A stretch of 64,000 nt of DNA, from contig JANTQA010000045.1 of assembly GCA_027625915.1 (NCBI GenBank), positions 2,418,001 through 2,482,000 of the forward strand, written 5' to 3'. The notes beneath the pieces are model-generated. The model worked only from the letters and a program-made list of their open reading frames with translations, did no database searches and was not told where the DNA came from. Of the stretch, positions 47,405-59,147 are shown one piece after another. Source of the stretch: Anaeramoeba flamelloides (lineage: Eukaryota; Metamonada; Anaeramoebidae). Position numbers and translations under genes: made by a program. Position 1 is the stretch's first letter. Each line of letters opens with the position of its first letter.

Positions 47405-47600
47405 CAGTCAGTTCCACTTTTAAGGCACAAACTTTCAACGAAATTTAAGGCACAATAAAAATCTGAAATTAAAGCACAAAATTTGGATTCTAGTAAAATA
47501 AATTGTAAAAAGAAAAATTACAAATTTTGTGCCTTAATTTGAGATTTTTTTATGTCTTAAATTTCGTCGAAAGTTTGTGCCTTAAAAGTGGAACTGACTG
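47405..47600. repeat. Family A TIR element, copy A3 (best preserved)
   Basis: 196 bp, with both termini intact (CAGTCAGTTCCACTTTTAAG and its complement) and TA on each side. This is the best representative of the family. The arms pair over most of the length, with TTAAGGCACAAA motifs repeated in each. Confidence 0.9.
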
Positions 47601-48439
47601 TATAAATCTTTTTTAATTTAAAAAAGAATCATTTTCACAAACCAACCAAAGCCTAAAAACCACAATGGCTATTTTAAATATCAATAGAAACCAGCGAAAC
47701 GGGGTCAAGTAATATTATCATAAACTCTCAATTCCAGAAAAGATCATATACTTTAAATTGTTGAGATGAAATATAGCAATTAATCCAAGAATATAAAAAA
47801 AATATCCACAAAAAAATTTTTTTTTTAACATTTGTTCTTTTTTTAAGCAAATTTTATGTATGAAAAAACCTTTTCCATAACCGATATCAGTACTAATACT
47901 ATTTACAATCAAACTTTCATTTACAATTTTAACTTTCTCATCAATTAAGGTTAATGATCTCCGAAATTGTGATTAAGGATACTCTTCTTTGAAGTTCAAG
48001 TTCATATTGATTTGGTTATGATACGATCGATATTAAGGCGCTATAAAAAATACAAATTTCTGAATACTATAATATAAAAATTGCTTTCAAGGCTATTATC
48101 TGAAATGAATTTTTTAATTTTTTTAAAAGTATAATTCATTTTCCATTTTAGAAAAGTTAAAATTCCAACTTTTTTTATAATTATTTCAAAAACAATATTT
48201 TTGTTGAAGAAAGCAATTGTAATTTGTGAAGTAAGTACCAAAATCACTTTAAAAATAATATCCACTGTTTTTTGAAATAACATATTGTAAACAATAATTT
48301 TAATTTCAAAAAAAAAAATATAATCATTATTATAAATTTGAAAAGAATATACTTTTTTATTCAAAATAGGTTAAGTATCATTTATTTCGTTTAGTGTTAA
48401 ATATAAATGAGATTCCAAAATTTTGGACTAGTTTAAACA

Positions 48440-48965
48440 GTGGAAAGGGCATCATTACTGCACTTTAAATTCAATTTGAAAAGAATTTTGATTTTATAAA
48501 CTATTTCATTTTTTGTCTTTTTTGTTTTGTTTTCATTTCCTTTTTTATAGTTAGATAATTTGTTTCTTTAGATCTCTAATTTTTTTTTCAATGGTTGATA
48601 GAATGTTAGTGTCGAGTTTGATAAATTGGAAAACAGCATACAATTGGTAGATGTTATCTTAGCATTTGATCGATCAACAATTGTTTGTGAAATTTCAACT
48701 AATTTACCAATAATTTTTTGTTCTGCTCATTTCATTATTTTGGACACAGAGATTTTAATTTTTGGGTTTTATATTGTTTTCTTTTATTTGGATTAAAATT
48801 ATTACTTATTAAAACATTAATACTGGGTAATTTAAATGTGTTTTTATATTAGGTTTGGAAAAATACAATAAATTGGGTTTTATTTTGACTATTTTTGATT
48901 TTGGGTGTGTCCAAATTTTTGGAATTGGGTTTATATATATAAACTAAATTCAAAAAATAGGGGCC
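48440..48965 (+). repeat. Family K repeat, copy K1
   Basis: About 520 bp, with an inverted partner at 56960-57482. Shared blocks include TTTTATAAACTATTTCATTT, GTTTTGTTTTCATTTCC, ACTTATTAAAACATTAATAC and GTGTCCAAATTTTTGGAAT. Non-coding. Confidence 0.7.
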
Positions 48966-49537
48966 CAAATTTCGAGATCTCGTTCTAGAATTATTGGATT
49001 TCAATATGATGTTGGGCAGTTGATTAATGATGTAATTTAAATAAAATTTTCTACTTCATAATTTATTAACCAAACTTTTGACTGAAAAATTGGAAGAAAA
49101 TAAAAAAATTTTTCAAACAATCAGATGACAATTTGATTTTTTTTTGTTTGTTAGTTTCTTCAATCAAATAGTTTCAGATGTCAATATATCTTCACTGATT
49201 TACATTTAATATTTTTACATGATGAAAAATTTCAATTTAATTCTCAATCAAATTACTCTTAGAACCGAAAAAAAAATCGATAATATCCAGATGTTGTAAA
49301 ATTTTGGATGATTTTTTTAGCCAAATTTTTGTACAAAAAATGAAATAGATTTTTTTCAACGTATAAAAATTTTTAAAGACGACACCTTGTTAGTATTTAA
49401 TCTTCTGATGATTATCCATCAACTTGTAGTTTATTCATGATTATTTACAGGGTTCCTCATATAATTAGTTTAGTGAGTATAATTTGAAAAACTGGGCCCT
49501 TATTTTTCGAAAGTAGTTTATATATATATATATATGA
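48935..49537. repeat. TIR element with GGGCCC-containing ends (family Q)
   Basis: Left end TATATATAAACTAAATTC then AAAAAATAGGGGCCCA; right end TGGGCCCTTATTTTTCG then AAAGTAGTTTATATATATA. The ends are inverted over about 40 bp and abut an (AT)n tract on both sides. The inside is non-coding. The left end overlaps or abuts the K1 repeat. Confidence 0.6.
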
Positions 49538-49625
49538 GTAAACAAAGTAGAGATTTAACAGTGTAAATTCTCCCAAAAAATTTTTTTAAAACTCTGTAAA
49601 TTTCAACTGATAAACAAAGGTTATA

Positions 49626-49795
49626 CATTCAGTTTCAAATTTTTGGTACAAAACAATCTCAAATTAAGGCGCAAAATTTGGAATTTTTTTTTATAAAAAA
49701 TATTTTACTAGAATTTGAATTTTTTGCCTTAATTTGAGAAAATTTTTGTGACTTTAATTTCGTTGTAGTTTGTACCTTAAAAGTGAAACTGACTG
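49626..49795. repeat. Family A TIR element, copy A4 (diverged)
   Basis: Left end CATTCAGTTTC after TA; right end GAAACTGACTG. It is shorter than the other copies because of deletions in the left arm. TTAAGGCGCAAAATTTGG and ACCTTAAAAGTG motifs are retained. Confidence 0.75.
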
Positions 49796-51066
49796 TGCTT
49801 TTTAATTTGGTTATTTTTAATCGATACAATTATCACATAATGTGAATTCTTTACAGTAAGTTAAATAATAACCCTAGGAATAAATGTATCAATTGAATTT
49901 ACAATTATTCCTCAATTTTTTAAAATTTTCAAACAAATCTTATGAATTCAAAAAAAAAATTCTACTGTTGTCAAAATAAAGTAAGTTATTTTTTTTCCTT
50001 TTTCTTTAAAAATAAAAAGTATATTTATTTTTTTATATAAAATTTCTCGTTATTAATCGATCAAACAAATTTATAATAAAATAGAATTAAACCTGGTATT
50101 TTTATATTAAATTTTTCTAATGAAAAAAGAAATTCTACAAATAAAATATCAAATTAGTATAATATTTATCTCACAACAATAAAGTATATTTTTCTGATGA
50201 TTTTATTATCATCAAAAATATACAAAAAAAATTAATAAAAATTGAGAAAATTACAAAAAAAAAAATTAATAAATTATATTTCTAATTTAAATTTTACTGG
50301 GTAAATTAAGGATTTTACTTTTGAAATTGATCTTTGTAGGTACACTATTAGGTTTTAAGTTGAATTTAATATTGAAATTGGCGGAAATAAGGCACAGATT
50401 CTTATTTTAAAGGTTGGCATAGCCTTTATGTATGTATTATTGCAATCACCATAATTAATAACTGGGTCTTAAAAGTTCCAGTGTGTTATTAATAACACAA
50501 AGATTAAATTCATTATTAAGTTTATTTTGGTTATTTCTTAATTATACAACTATTGTCAAATAAATACAATTAATTACAATAAATAATTATAATTAATAGA
50601 AAAATCATAGATATTCGCAAAAAACTGATATTGATAATAACTTGTTGTTGCTAATACTCTTAATATTTGAAAAATAATATTACCTAAACTTAAAAATTTC
50701 AAGAAGTTTGATATATATCAAAATAAAATTAATGATCATTTTTATCAGATCTTTAATTGAGTAAAGATTTGTTTTATTTTTATTTTGTTTTTAAAAACAA
50801 GGCTAAAAATTGCTAATTTTATTTGTTCATACAATAGTCTAGTAAATTGTGAAATGTGTGGATTTCATAAAAATAAAAATTTTTTTGAAATTTTAGATTT
50901 TAATTCAAAATCACAAAAATTCAAACAAAAAAGGATTTCGATCTTTTGAATTAAAATTAATTGAAAAAAATGTTTTTTTTTTTACAAATGATAAATCATT
51001 TCTGGCAATTTAATAAAAGGTTTGGTTATTAAACTCAGTTGGTTGTATGTTTAAAAAAGTACACTG

Positions 51067-51264
51067 CAGTCAGTTTCAAATTTCGGAGATAAACTTTCTA
51101 CAGAATTTAAGGTACAAAAAAATTTCAAAGGAAGGCAAAAAATTTGGAATTTTTTTTTTACTCAAAAATATTTACTAGAATCTGAATTTTTTTTACCTTA
51201 ATTTGAGATTTTTATTATTTCTTAATTTTCGGTGAAGTTTTTGTCTTAAAAGTGGAACTGGCTA
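51067..51264. repeat. Family A TIR element, copy A5 (diverged)
   Basis: Left end CAGTCAGTTTC, right end AAAAGTGGAACTGGCTA. The internal motifs are eroded but the overall length and arm order match the other copies. Confidence 0.7.
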
Positions 51265-51344
51265 TAGTATCTTTGTGAAAAAAAAATAATAAATAAGGAT
51301 TATGGGTACCTTAAGAGTGGTATTACATTAAACAGTAGTTTATT

Positions 51345-51610
51345 TGTACTATCATTTTTCAATTAAAAAATGAAATTTTTTAATTCACTTTTCAAAATAT
51401 TTTTATTGAGAAAAGTTAAAAAAAAACAAAAAGATCTTTTCAAAAACAATTAGAAATGATATTTTTAGAGATTTGATTAAACTTTATTATTGGACTTAGA
51501 GAAAATATTTTTCATATGTAAATTTGATTGTAACAGGAATAATTAAAATTCATTTTTGTAATTGAAATTAAAATTTTCATTTATTTATTGGAAAAAAACC
51601 AATTATGCTT
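51345..51610 (+). repeat. Family N repeat, copy N1
   Basis: Loosely matches 52485-52745: ATTTTTCAATTAAAAAA, TGATATTTTTAGAGA, TAACAGGAATAATTAAAATT and ATTGAAATTAAAATTTTC. The two copies are in the same orientation, about 1.1 kb apart. Confidence 0.5.
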
Positions 51611-51611
51611 A

Positions 51612-51809
51612 CAACCAGATCTATGTTTAAGATACAGACTTTGAAGTGGAATCAATGCACAAAAAAATACCAAATAAAGGTACAAAATTTGGAATTTTTT
51701 TTTATACAAATTATTTTACTAGAATCTGAATTTTTTGTGCCTTAACCAGAGTTTTTTTTTGTGTTGTAAATTTCTTTTAAAGTTTGTGTTTTGAAAGTGG
51801 TACTGATTG
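51612..51809. repeat. Family A TIR element, copy A6 (old)
   Basis: Recognisable by GGTACAAAATTTGGAATTT, TTTTGTGCCTTAACC and the right end AAAGTGGTACTGATTG, flanked by TA. It is the most diverged of the complete copies. Confidence 0.65.
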
Positions 51810-52484
51810 TAATTTTTTTTTTTTTTTTTTTTGACTACAGAGATCTTAAAGGAAGTGGGAAAGACCAATATATTCATTAGTATGACTATTTGTTGCAAAA
51901 TAAAAAAGAACAAAATTTTCATTCAGCTTTCCATAAAATAAGTTTTACACAATCATATAAAAGTTCAATTTTAAAATTTCCATTAATCAGTTTAAATTAT
52001 TAATTTTCCTATTTTGAATTGGGGGGGTTTGATGGTTTGTTTGAATTCTTAAGAAAATGATTATTTTTTTTGGAAATCTGAATTAAAATATTGATTTTTT
52101 TATTTTTCAATTAACAGTAAAAAAAGTATTTTGATTTTGGGGTTGTCAACAGAAATATTTATTTCCCTTTTATCAATTAATAAAAAAAAAAAAAGTATAT
52201 TTTTTATAAGAACCAAATATAATCAAACTTAATTAAAAATTCCAATTTTTAAAATAAAAATCAAAATACTTTCTTCCATACCTTCCAATTGAATGGTCTT
52301 ACAATCTTTATTTCAGGTTTTGCAAAAAAATAAATTGAAATTGTCAAAAATTGCCTTTTTTCAACGACTTTTAAAACTTCTACCAAATCTAAGATCGATC
52401 AGCTAAGAACCAAATTAACAAGTCACTAAAACCCTACACAAGATAATCTTTTTTTTTGAGATCAAAATTCCCTTTTTGAAACAA

Positions 52485-52745
52485 TACTATTATTTTCCAA
52501 TTAAAAAAAGACAATTTTTAGTTCAAGTTCTCAAATATTTTTCAAGTTTATAAGTTGAAGTAAAACCTAAAGATCTTTACAATATCATTGAGAATTGATA
52601 TTTTTAGACAGCAAATTAAACTTCCTTATTTAACTCGAAGATAAAATTTTTACTCTGCTAATTTGCTTTTAACAGTAATAATTGCTATTCATTTTGGAAA
52701 TTGAAATAAAAATTTTCCTTTTTTAATTGGAAAATAACAGTATTA
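52485..52745 (+). repeat. Family N repeat, copy N2
   Basis: Partner of 51345-51610: TTTTCCAATTAAAAAAAG, TTGATATTTTTAGACA, TTAACAGTAATAATTGCTAT, ATTGAAATAAAAATTTTCC. The sequence just before it (52380-52450) is itself echoed just after it (52755-52820), for example TACCAAATC...GATCA...ACCCTA. Confidence 0.5.
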
Positions 52746-53698
52746 ATATTAATACCAAATCAAAGACTGATCAACTCATAATCAAAATAACAAACACCCT
52801 AACTCCGAACTAAAGTGAACCTTTTTTCTTTTTCGGGGGATGGAAAACCTTAAAATAAATAAAATCAAATAGGTTTTATGCCCGATCAAAAAATTTATTA
52901 TTTTTGATTTTGAGTGTCATTCTTTCTTTAGTTCGTTCTTGAACTTGTTTAAAAAAAATTAGTCGAATTCTTTTTTAAATTTATTCATTTAAGCAGAAGA
53001 GTTAAAAGATATCAAAATTTTGAAGAATAAAAATTGAAAGTATTTTTCTAATAACTTGTTGACCCATTTAAGTAACACAGTCGGTTCTTTCTTTGGCATT
53101 TATCAATCCTACTTTTGCAATTAAAAAAGAATTTTTTTTTTTTTTTATTCTTTGAAAATTATGGGGAGGAATTAAGCAGCGTTTTCAATAGAAATTGAAT
53201 TCTTGTTCTAAAACTGTTTGTTGTTCAACAAGAGTTTTTTTTAGGAAAAGGAAATAAATAAAAATTTACAAAGAAAATTAACTAAAAACCTCAAGTCTCT
53301 CAAACCAAACCAGAACTTCAAAAACGTTTTTAGTTTGGATCTTGAGCAAATTTATTTTCGAAAAATAAGAGAAAAATGTTTGTCACTTCTAAAAAAAATA
53401 AAATAACCTTAACATTAGAATAAAGTCTTTTATGAAAAACTACAAATACGGAATAAACATGCTCTGGTCTTTTTTTTGATCAAACGATACTATTTAAAAA
53501 TTCAAAAAAATAAAATATACACTTTCACAATCCGCTCAATTTTCACTTCTTTTTTGGATTGAAAACGGCCTCCATATTGCTAACTCAAAAATACCTTGCA
53601 AAAGAGAAAAGATTTGAAAAAGCAATAAGATTATATTTGTCATTTTTATATTTTTTATTTGCAAAAATTTTTTTTTTATTGTATTTTTGTACACTACA

Positions 53699-55292
53699 AT
53701 GGGGAACGCATTTTTTCAAAGCTGTAAAAAAAAACAATTAAAACCGAAACGGTTTCAAAGCTACCTTCAGAAAATACACACTTCGAATGATCCTATTTGT
53801 TTACTGAAGACTGATGGTTTGTTTGATCATATGAACAAAGCATTCCTTTCTTTGCTGAAAATTAAAAACGAATCAGTACTCAGTGGGAAATCTGTATATA
53901 CGCTTTTTCCACAAACACAACCAATTTCAAAAAACCCTAGTTCGCAAGAAATTCAAAAAATTCTTCAGAATTTCAGAAAGTAAATTTTTTTTTTTAATTT
54001 TTTAATCTTTGGCAAAACAAATCATACAATTGAATTCTTTTGAGCAAAATATGCTTTACCTTTCCTTTTTTGAGGAACAAAATTCAATACAAAAAAAATT
54101 TTTTTTTTTTTTTGAAAGACTTTTGCTGATCTTTAATTGTTTATTATTTTTTTACTTTTTTTTTTTTTTTTTACCTTCTTTTTCATGCTTCGACAATAGA
54201 TCAAAACAATTCATAAAAACCTTTTTCTGGTCATTTTTAAATACCGAAGGACAAAACATTTATGTCCGTATCTGGATGAATCTTATTCAAGACTCAACTT
54301 GCGAGTACATCCAATTGGTTCTTCGATCTGTCAAACTGGGCTCTTTAAGTCGCCATCCAAAAAGGGTGAAAAATGTAACACACAAACAAGAAAAGGAAAA
54401 AATGATTATTAAAATAAAAGAGCAAGTCAAGCCCAAATTACAATTAAAACACCAGCAAGGTGCTGAAAACGATAATGACAAGCACTTTGTCAAAAATTTA
54501 CCGGTGAAAGAAGAAACAAAAACAAGAAAAATGAAAACGAAGGAAGAAATTCACAAAAACAATTACTTTTCACAGAGAACAGCAATCTCTGAAATGTTTC
54601 CTTCAAGGCTGCATAGCTTGAACGGATCACAACCTTTTGTATCAAAACTAGGAACACAAAAATTAAGTAAACCACGAAAAAAACAGTCAAAGATTCAAAA
54701 TAAAAAATTCATGATTTTCCCTATTTCTTTAACAAACATCAGCAAGAACCAAACAACTGTAATTAACATTGATCAAAAAAAACAAGAAAAGACACAGGAA
54801 GAAAAACAACAAAAGGTAAAAGAACATGCACATATTGGCATTAAACAAGGAAACAGTCAAACAATGGAACAACAACAACAACAACAACAACCTTTTGATC
54901 CCAAAAAAATTTATATTCAAAAAATAAAACCATTTACAGAAAATGAAGAAAAACACCGAATATTATCCGAACACATTTACGAAATTAAGTCTTTGCTGAA
55001 TAAAGTTGAGAATTTTGATATTAAATTTGATGTCTTTAATGCTTTAAATGATATTTCTGATCTTTTTGATCAAAGGTTCTCAAAAATTGCTTGGACAATT
55101 CAGCTCCTTTTGTTGCAACACAAATTGTCTTCTAAAGACCAAGACAACACCAACACAGACATAAATGTTGAACAGAAGGATGAACAATTGCACAAAATTA
55201 AACAATTGGAAGAAAAAAAACGACAACAAATACTCCATTCAAAGAAAATGTATTCGTATGAAGATCAATCAAATCAAATTTTATTACTTTAA
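53699..55292 (+). CDS. PAS-domain signalling protein with N-terminal myristoylation motif (2 exons)
   Basis: The exons are 53699-53979 and 54200-55292 (intron GTAAAT...ACAATAG, phase 2), giving 457 residues. The start ATG gives MGNAFFQSC: Gly at position 2 fits N-myristoylation and the nearby Cys fits palmitoylation, so membrane attachment is likely. Residues about 28-75 are a PAS fold (PICLLKTDGLFDHMNKAFLS, then LSGKSVYTLFPQTQP). The splice gives ILQNFRK-SKQFIKTFFWSF, continuing into QNIYVRIWMNLIQDSTCEYI, the PAS C-terminal strand region. The remainder is Lys/Gln-rich and disordered, with a poly-Gln run at 54870-54890 and a helical end (KSLLNKVENFDIKFDVFNAL). No catalytic domain follows, so it may be a sensor or scaffold. 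Both the intron and the start rest on my reading. Ligand unknown. Confidence 0.75.
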
Positions 55293-56173
55293 AAATTATT
55301 TTAATAATCCAGTATTGGGATTAATTGTTTAAATAACTTCAAAAATAAATTGTATTTATCAAATTTTATTTTTTATATGGATTTGGTTTTTTTTAATTAT
55401 TATTTTATTTTTTTTTTTTCTATTTTTTATCTTTTTTATTGTTCAGTAAAGGACTACATTTTCAGGTGAAAATGGTGAAATTGTGGATAAAAACAATCTT
55501 GAAAGCGTTCCATCGACACAATGAAATTTATACATTGTGAATTTCTTTTATAAAAAATAGAGAAATTTTCACAATTCCAATGATTTTACTTTCTTATATC
55601 CTACCAAAATTTGATTCTATAATTTCCATTTAAAATCGATAAACACAAAACAATTACCCAAGTGTTCTAAATCTTTTTTTAGTTGCTCGACACATATGCC
55701 CCTTGATTAATACACTTTTAAAATGGAATATTGTTTATTTCTAATTACATTCCAGATCCACAAAACTTCTTAATCCCACCTTTCCCAGGCAACTATTTTT
55801 AAATTTGAGTTACTTTCAAGATTAGCATTATAGATAAGTTTTAGTCTCAGATATAATGAGATCATTTGACTTTTTTTTATAGAAAATTTGTTGTTATTGT
55901 TCACATTAACCTTTGGACACAATACGTTCAAAAACAGAAAGGCGATTATATATTGTTTTTTGGTATTTGTAAAAGAAACATTCAGGGGTTTTTATAAAAA
56001 ATAAAAAAAAAAATTGAAAAATAAAAAAATATAAAAAATAAATTTATATTTTACAATTTGAAGGAAGAATAACAAACCACTTAAGTAAAAGTAATAATCC
56101 AATCTTTAATAATTTCCAAAACCAATATTTGATCCATTCTAAATTCAAAATTTCCAAAATAAAATAATAATTA

Positions 56174-56215
56174 CACTCAGTTTCACTTTTAAGGGACTAG
56201 TCTTTATATAATTTT
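56174..56215. repeat. Isolated family A terminus
   Basis: CACTCAGTTTCACTTTTAAG after TA matches the outer end of family A. No second terminus is visible, so this is a fragment or a chance match. Confidence 0.35.
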
Positions 56216-56959
56216 TTTTTTGACCAATTTCTAAATAAGGATTCCTTACCTCGAAATACATTTAGTATTGAAAATAAAAAGGGTATTTCAAATCGGAGTA
56301 ATTGACAAAAAATTTTCCCAATCTCTATTAAATTAAAGTAAAAAAAAATTAATAGAGATTAGCCCCATTAAGGGAGTATCCACAGTAAAGGAAAAATTTT
56401 CACTTTATTGGAATTCTGAAAAGGATCAGAAAATAACATTTTTTACTTTGGTTGTAACTCATTGATTTTTATTATTCAAAGCACTTCATTCATTAGATTT
56501 TTTAATTTTTTTTTCAAAATCTCAAAGAAATTGCCACAATAGAATGCTAAGTTGAATTGCTTAAAATAATGTTTTGAATGTTTGATGACTTATCTTTTAT
56601 CCTTCTCTCAACATTGTATTGTTACAGTTAATTTTTTCATTTTTTATTTTTTCATCATTTTTGAATTTTTTTAATCCTGACAACATAAATCAATTAGAAC
56701 AATTTTTTTTATCAGTTACATTTGGAATTAATGGATTTTGTTTATAATTAACAGCAACATTAAAATTGAGAGAATCACAAAAGGAAAGATGGATGGGACT
56801 TAAATAGCTAAAAGGATTCCAAAAAATAATAATTATCCCAAAACATTACTTGTTAGGATTTTAAATAGTTAGATTCGGTGAAATTGTTGATGCTAATCTG
56901 ATTATTTCTATCAAATTCTAAACCACAAAATAGTTATAAGTTTTATTTTAAGAATATAA

Positions 56960-57482
56960 AAATATCCTCTCCCAAAAAAAAAAAACTAAACCCCATTCCA
57001 AAAATTTGGAAACATCTAAAAATCAAAAATAGGAAAACAAAAACTCAATTTATGATATTTTTCCAAACCTTTTATAAAATCATATTTATGTGACCTAGTA
57101 TTAATGTTTTTATAAGTAATAATTTTAATCCAAATAAAAGAAAAAAAAAATTAAAACTAAATAATCAAATCCATGTGTCCAAAAATAACGAAACGAACAG
57201 AACAAAAAATTTATTGGTGAATTTTTTAAAATTACACCAACAGTTGTTGATCAATTAAATTCTAAGATACTATCAACTAATGAAATGTAATTTTTCTATT
57301 TAATAAACTCAACAATAACCTTCGATCAATCATTGAAAACAAATCCCGAATCAAACAAAATAGATTCGGTAACTGAAAAAACGAAATGAAAACAAAAACA
57401 ATAAACACTAAAAATGAAATAGTTTATAAAATAAAAATTATTTACAAATTGGATTTAAAGGATAGTATAGTTATCCTTTCAA
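56960..57482 (-). repeat. Family K repeat, copy K2 (inverted)
   Basis: Reverse-complement partner of 48440-48965: CCAAAAATTTGGAAACAT, GTATTAATGTTTTTATAAGT, GGAAATGAAAACAAAA-type blocks and AAATGAAATAGTTTATAAAA match. Some segments are rearranged or lost. Confidence 0.7.
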
Positions 57483-57688
57483 ATGTTTAAAATATGGCAA
57501 AATTTTTAGAATTAAGTTTACTAAATAAAAAATAAAAAAAGAAAGATTATTTTATCTATATATTCTCTTTTTTTTTTATTGTTAAATATTACAAAAAAAA
57601 AATTGTGAGAATCTACGATCACACGCCAGTAGAATAAAATACTCTTATCCCAATTCTCAGATTTTTTTATCACATCTTGTCGTGTAGC

Positions 57689-58747
57689 TACCACCTTAAT
57701 GTTCAAACTTTCAACAAGATTTAAGGCATTAAAAAAAACACTCAAATTAAGGTACATTTTTTGGAATTTGTTTTTACACATATTGTTTTACCATTGTGAA
57801 AAAAATTTGGTTCATTAAAAAAAAATATATCGAGTCAAAAATTTGTTTTGATTTTTTAAATAACAAATATTGGTAAAATAATTTTTAATCAAAGTATCAA
57901 ATTATATGAACAAATCTTACATTCTTTCAAAACCAAAGTTATTATTAATTATAGGTTTCAAGAAAAAATATTATTTCTTTGCATTTTGGCCCTTTCAAAT
58001 TACTTTGGGAGGCTAAAAATTCAACAATTGATTTTGAATTGCACACTTGACTAACAATGTTAATTTTTTTTTTATTAGATTACATTCCCAGATCAAGACA
58101 ATAGTGGTTGTTTGGGAAGACTAAAAACGAATAATTGTTTTAAATTAAGGTTGGTTATATAGGTATTTTTAGAAAATAAATTGTTTCGAAAATCTTAATA
58201 TTTCATTATTTTGAAGTTTTGATTGTAAATAATTAGTGAAAATCCCGTCTTTTGCAAAAATATCTTTTTTTTTTTGGTACATTATTTTATTAAATTTGAT
58301 TTAAAAGGATATTTAAGATTGAACTTGATAAATTCACGTTGCCTAACAATTATAAACATCTTATTGAATTAATGGATTTTCATATTTCTCCATAAATAGT
58401 TTTCTTATTTTTAGTAAAGTTTACAATTGAAATTTAATTTTAGTTCTTTTAAGGTTCCAAAGCAATTTCAAAGGGCCAAAATGCAAAGAAATAATATTTT
58501 TTCTTGAAACTTATAATTAATAATAACTTTGGTTTTGAACGAATGTAAGATTTGTTCATATAATTTGATACTTTGATTAAAAATTATTTTACCAATATTT
58601 GTTATTTAAAAAATGAAAACCAAATTTTGACAAACATAAAAATTTTTTAACGACTCCACCGGGATTTGAATTGTATATCTTAATTTGGGATTTTTTGTGA
58701 GCCTTAAATCTTGTTAAAAGTATTTATCTTAAAAATGGAACCGATTG
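57689..58747. repeat. Family A TIR element, copy A7, split by a foldback insertion
   Basis: The left half (57689-57800: CAAACTTTCAACAAGATTTA, CTCAAATTAAGGTAC) and right half (58660-58747: TATCTTAATTTGGGATT, ATGGAACCGATTG then TA) belong to one A element. They are separated by about 850 bp of another element (57805-58657). Confidence 0.7.
57805..58657. repeat. Foldback element with about 200 bp inverted arms
   Basis: Left arm about 57805-58012 and right arm about 58455-58657 are reverse complements with few mismatches; for example AAAATTATTTTTAATCAAAG on the left pairs with CTTTGATTAAAAATTATTTT on the right, and TTGCATTTTGGCCCTTT pairs with AAAGGGCCAAAATGCAA. The spacer is about 440 bp and non-coding. 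It is inserted in an A-family element. The similarity of the arms suggests it is fairly young. Confidence 0.85.
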
Positions 58748-59147
58748 TATATCAAGACAAGGTAACTTTATTTAAAAGTATGGTATATAAAGAACAAGTG
58801 TATAAATATACTTGAAAATAAAGTCAAGTACCTTTGTATAATATTAAAAAAATCGATAGGTTTTGACTTGGATTTTGTTTAAAAATATCAAAAAGTTTCA
58901 GATCTAAAAATGAGTTTTTTTAATTATTTCAAAAAACTGAAAATCATCAATATTATGATCTTTCTTCAATTGACTATATTACGAAAACATTTTTTAACTT
59001 TGTGGTTTAGCACCCCAGTCCACAGAGAACATAAAATGGGGGTCACCCTTGATACACTCAAAATAAAAAAATTCAAAAATCAAAATCATTTTTTGGTAAT
59101 TTCCTCTCAATTCACAAAACTGGATCACAAAACAAATAGGCTGTCAA

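Larger units (their letters stand above)
44762..53698. other. 8.9 kb gene-free stretch between the BET and PAS genes
   Basis: The largest gene-poor block. It holds P, M, A8, A3, K1, Q, A4, A5, N1, A6 and N2, with four family A elements between 47400 and 51810. No coding region was recognised. The frames at 47718-47912 and 48041-48364 (minus strand) lack features of real genes. Confidence 0.55.
55293..59147. other. Repeat-rich stretch between the PAS and PIG-T genes
   Basis: Holds an A fragment, K2 and A7 with the nested foldback element. The PIG-T promoter must lie in its last few hundred bases; the frame at 58910-59287 overlaps the PIG-T start in another frame and is a shadow. Confidence 0.55.
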
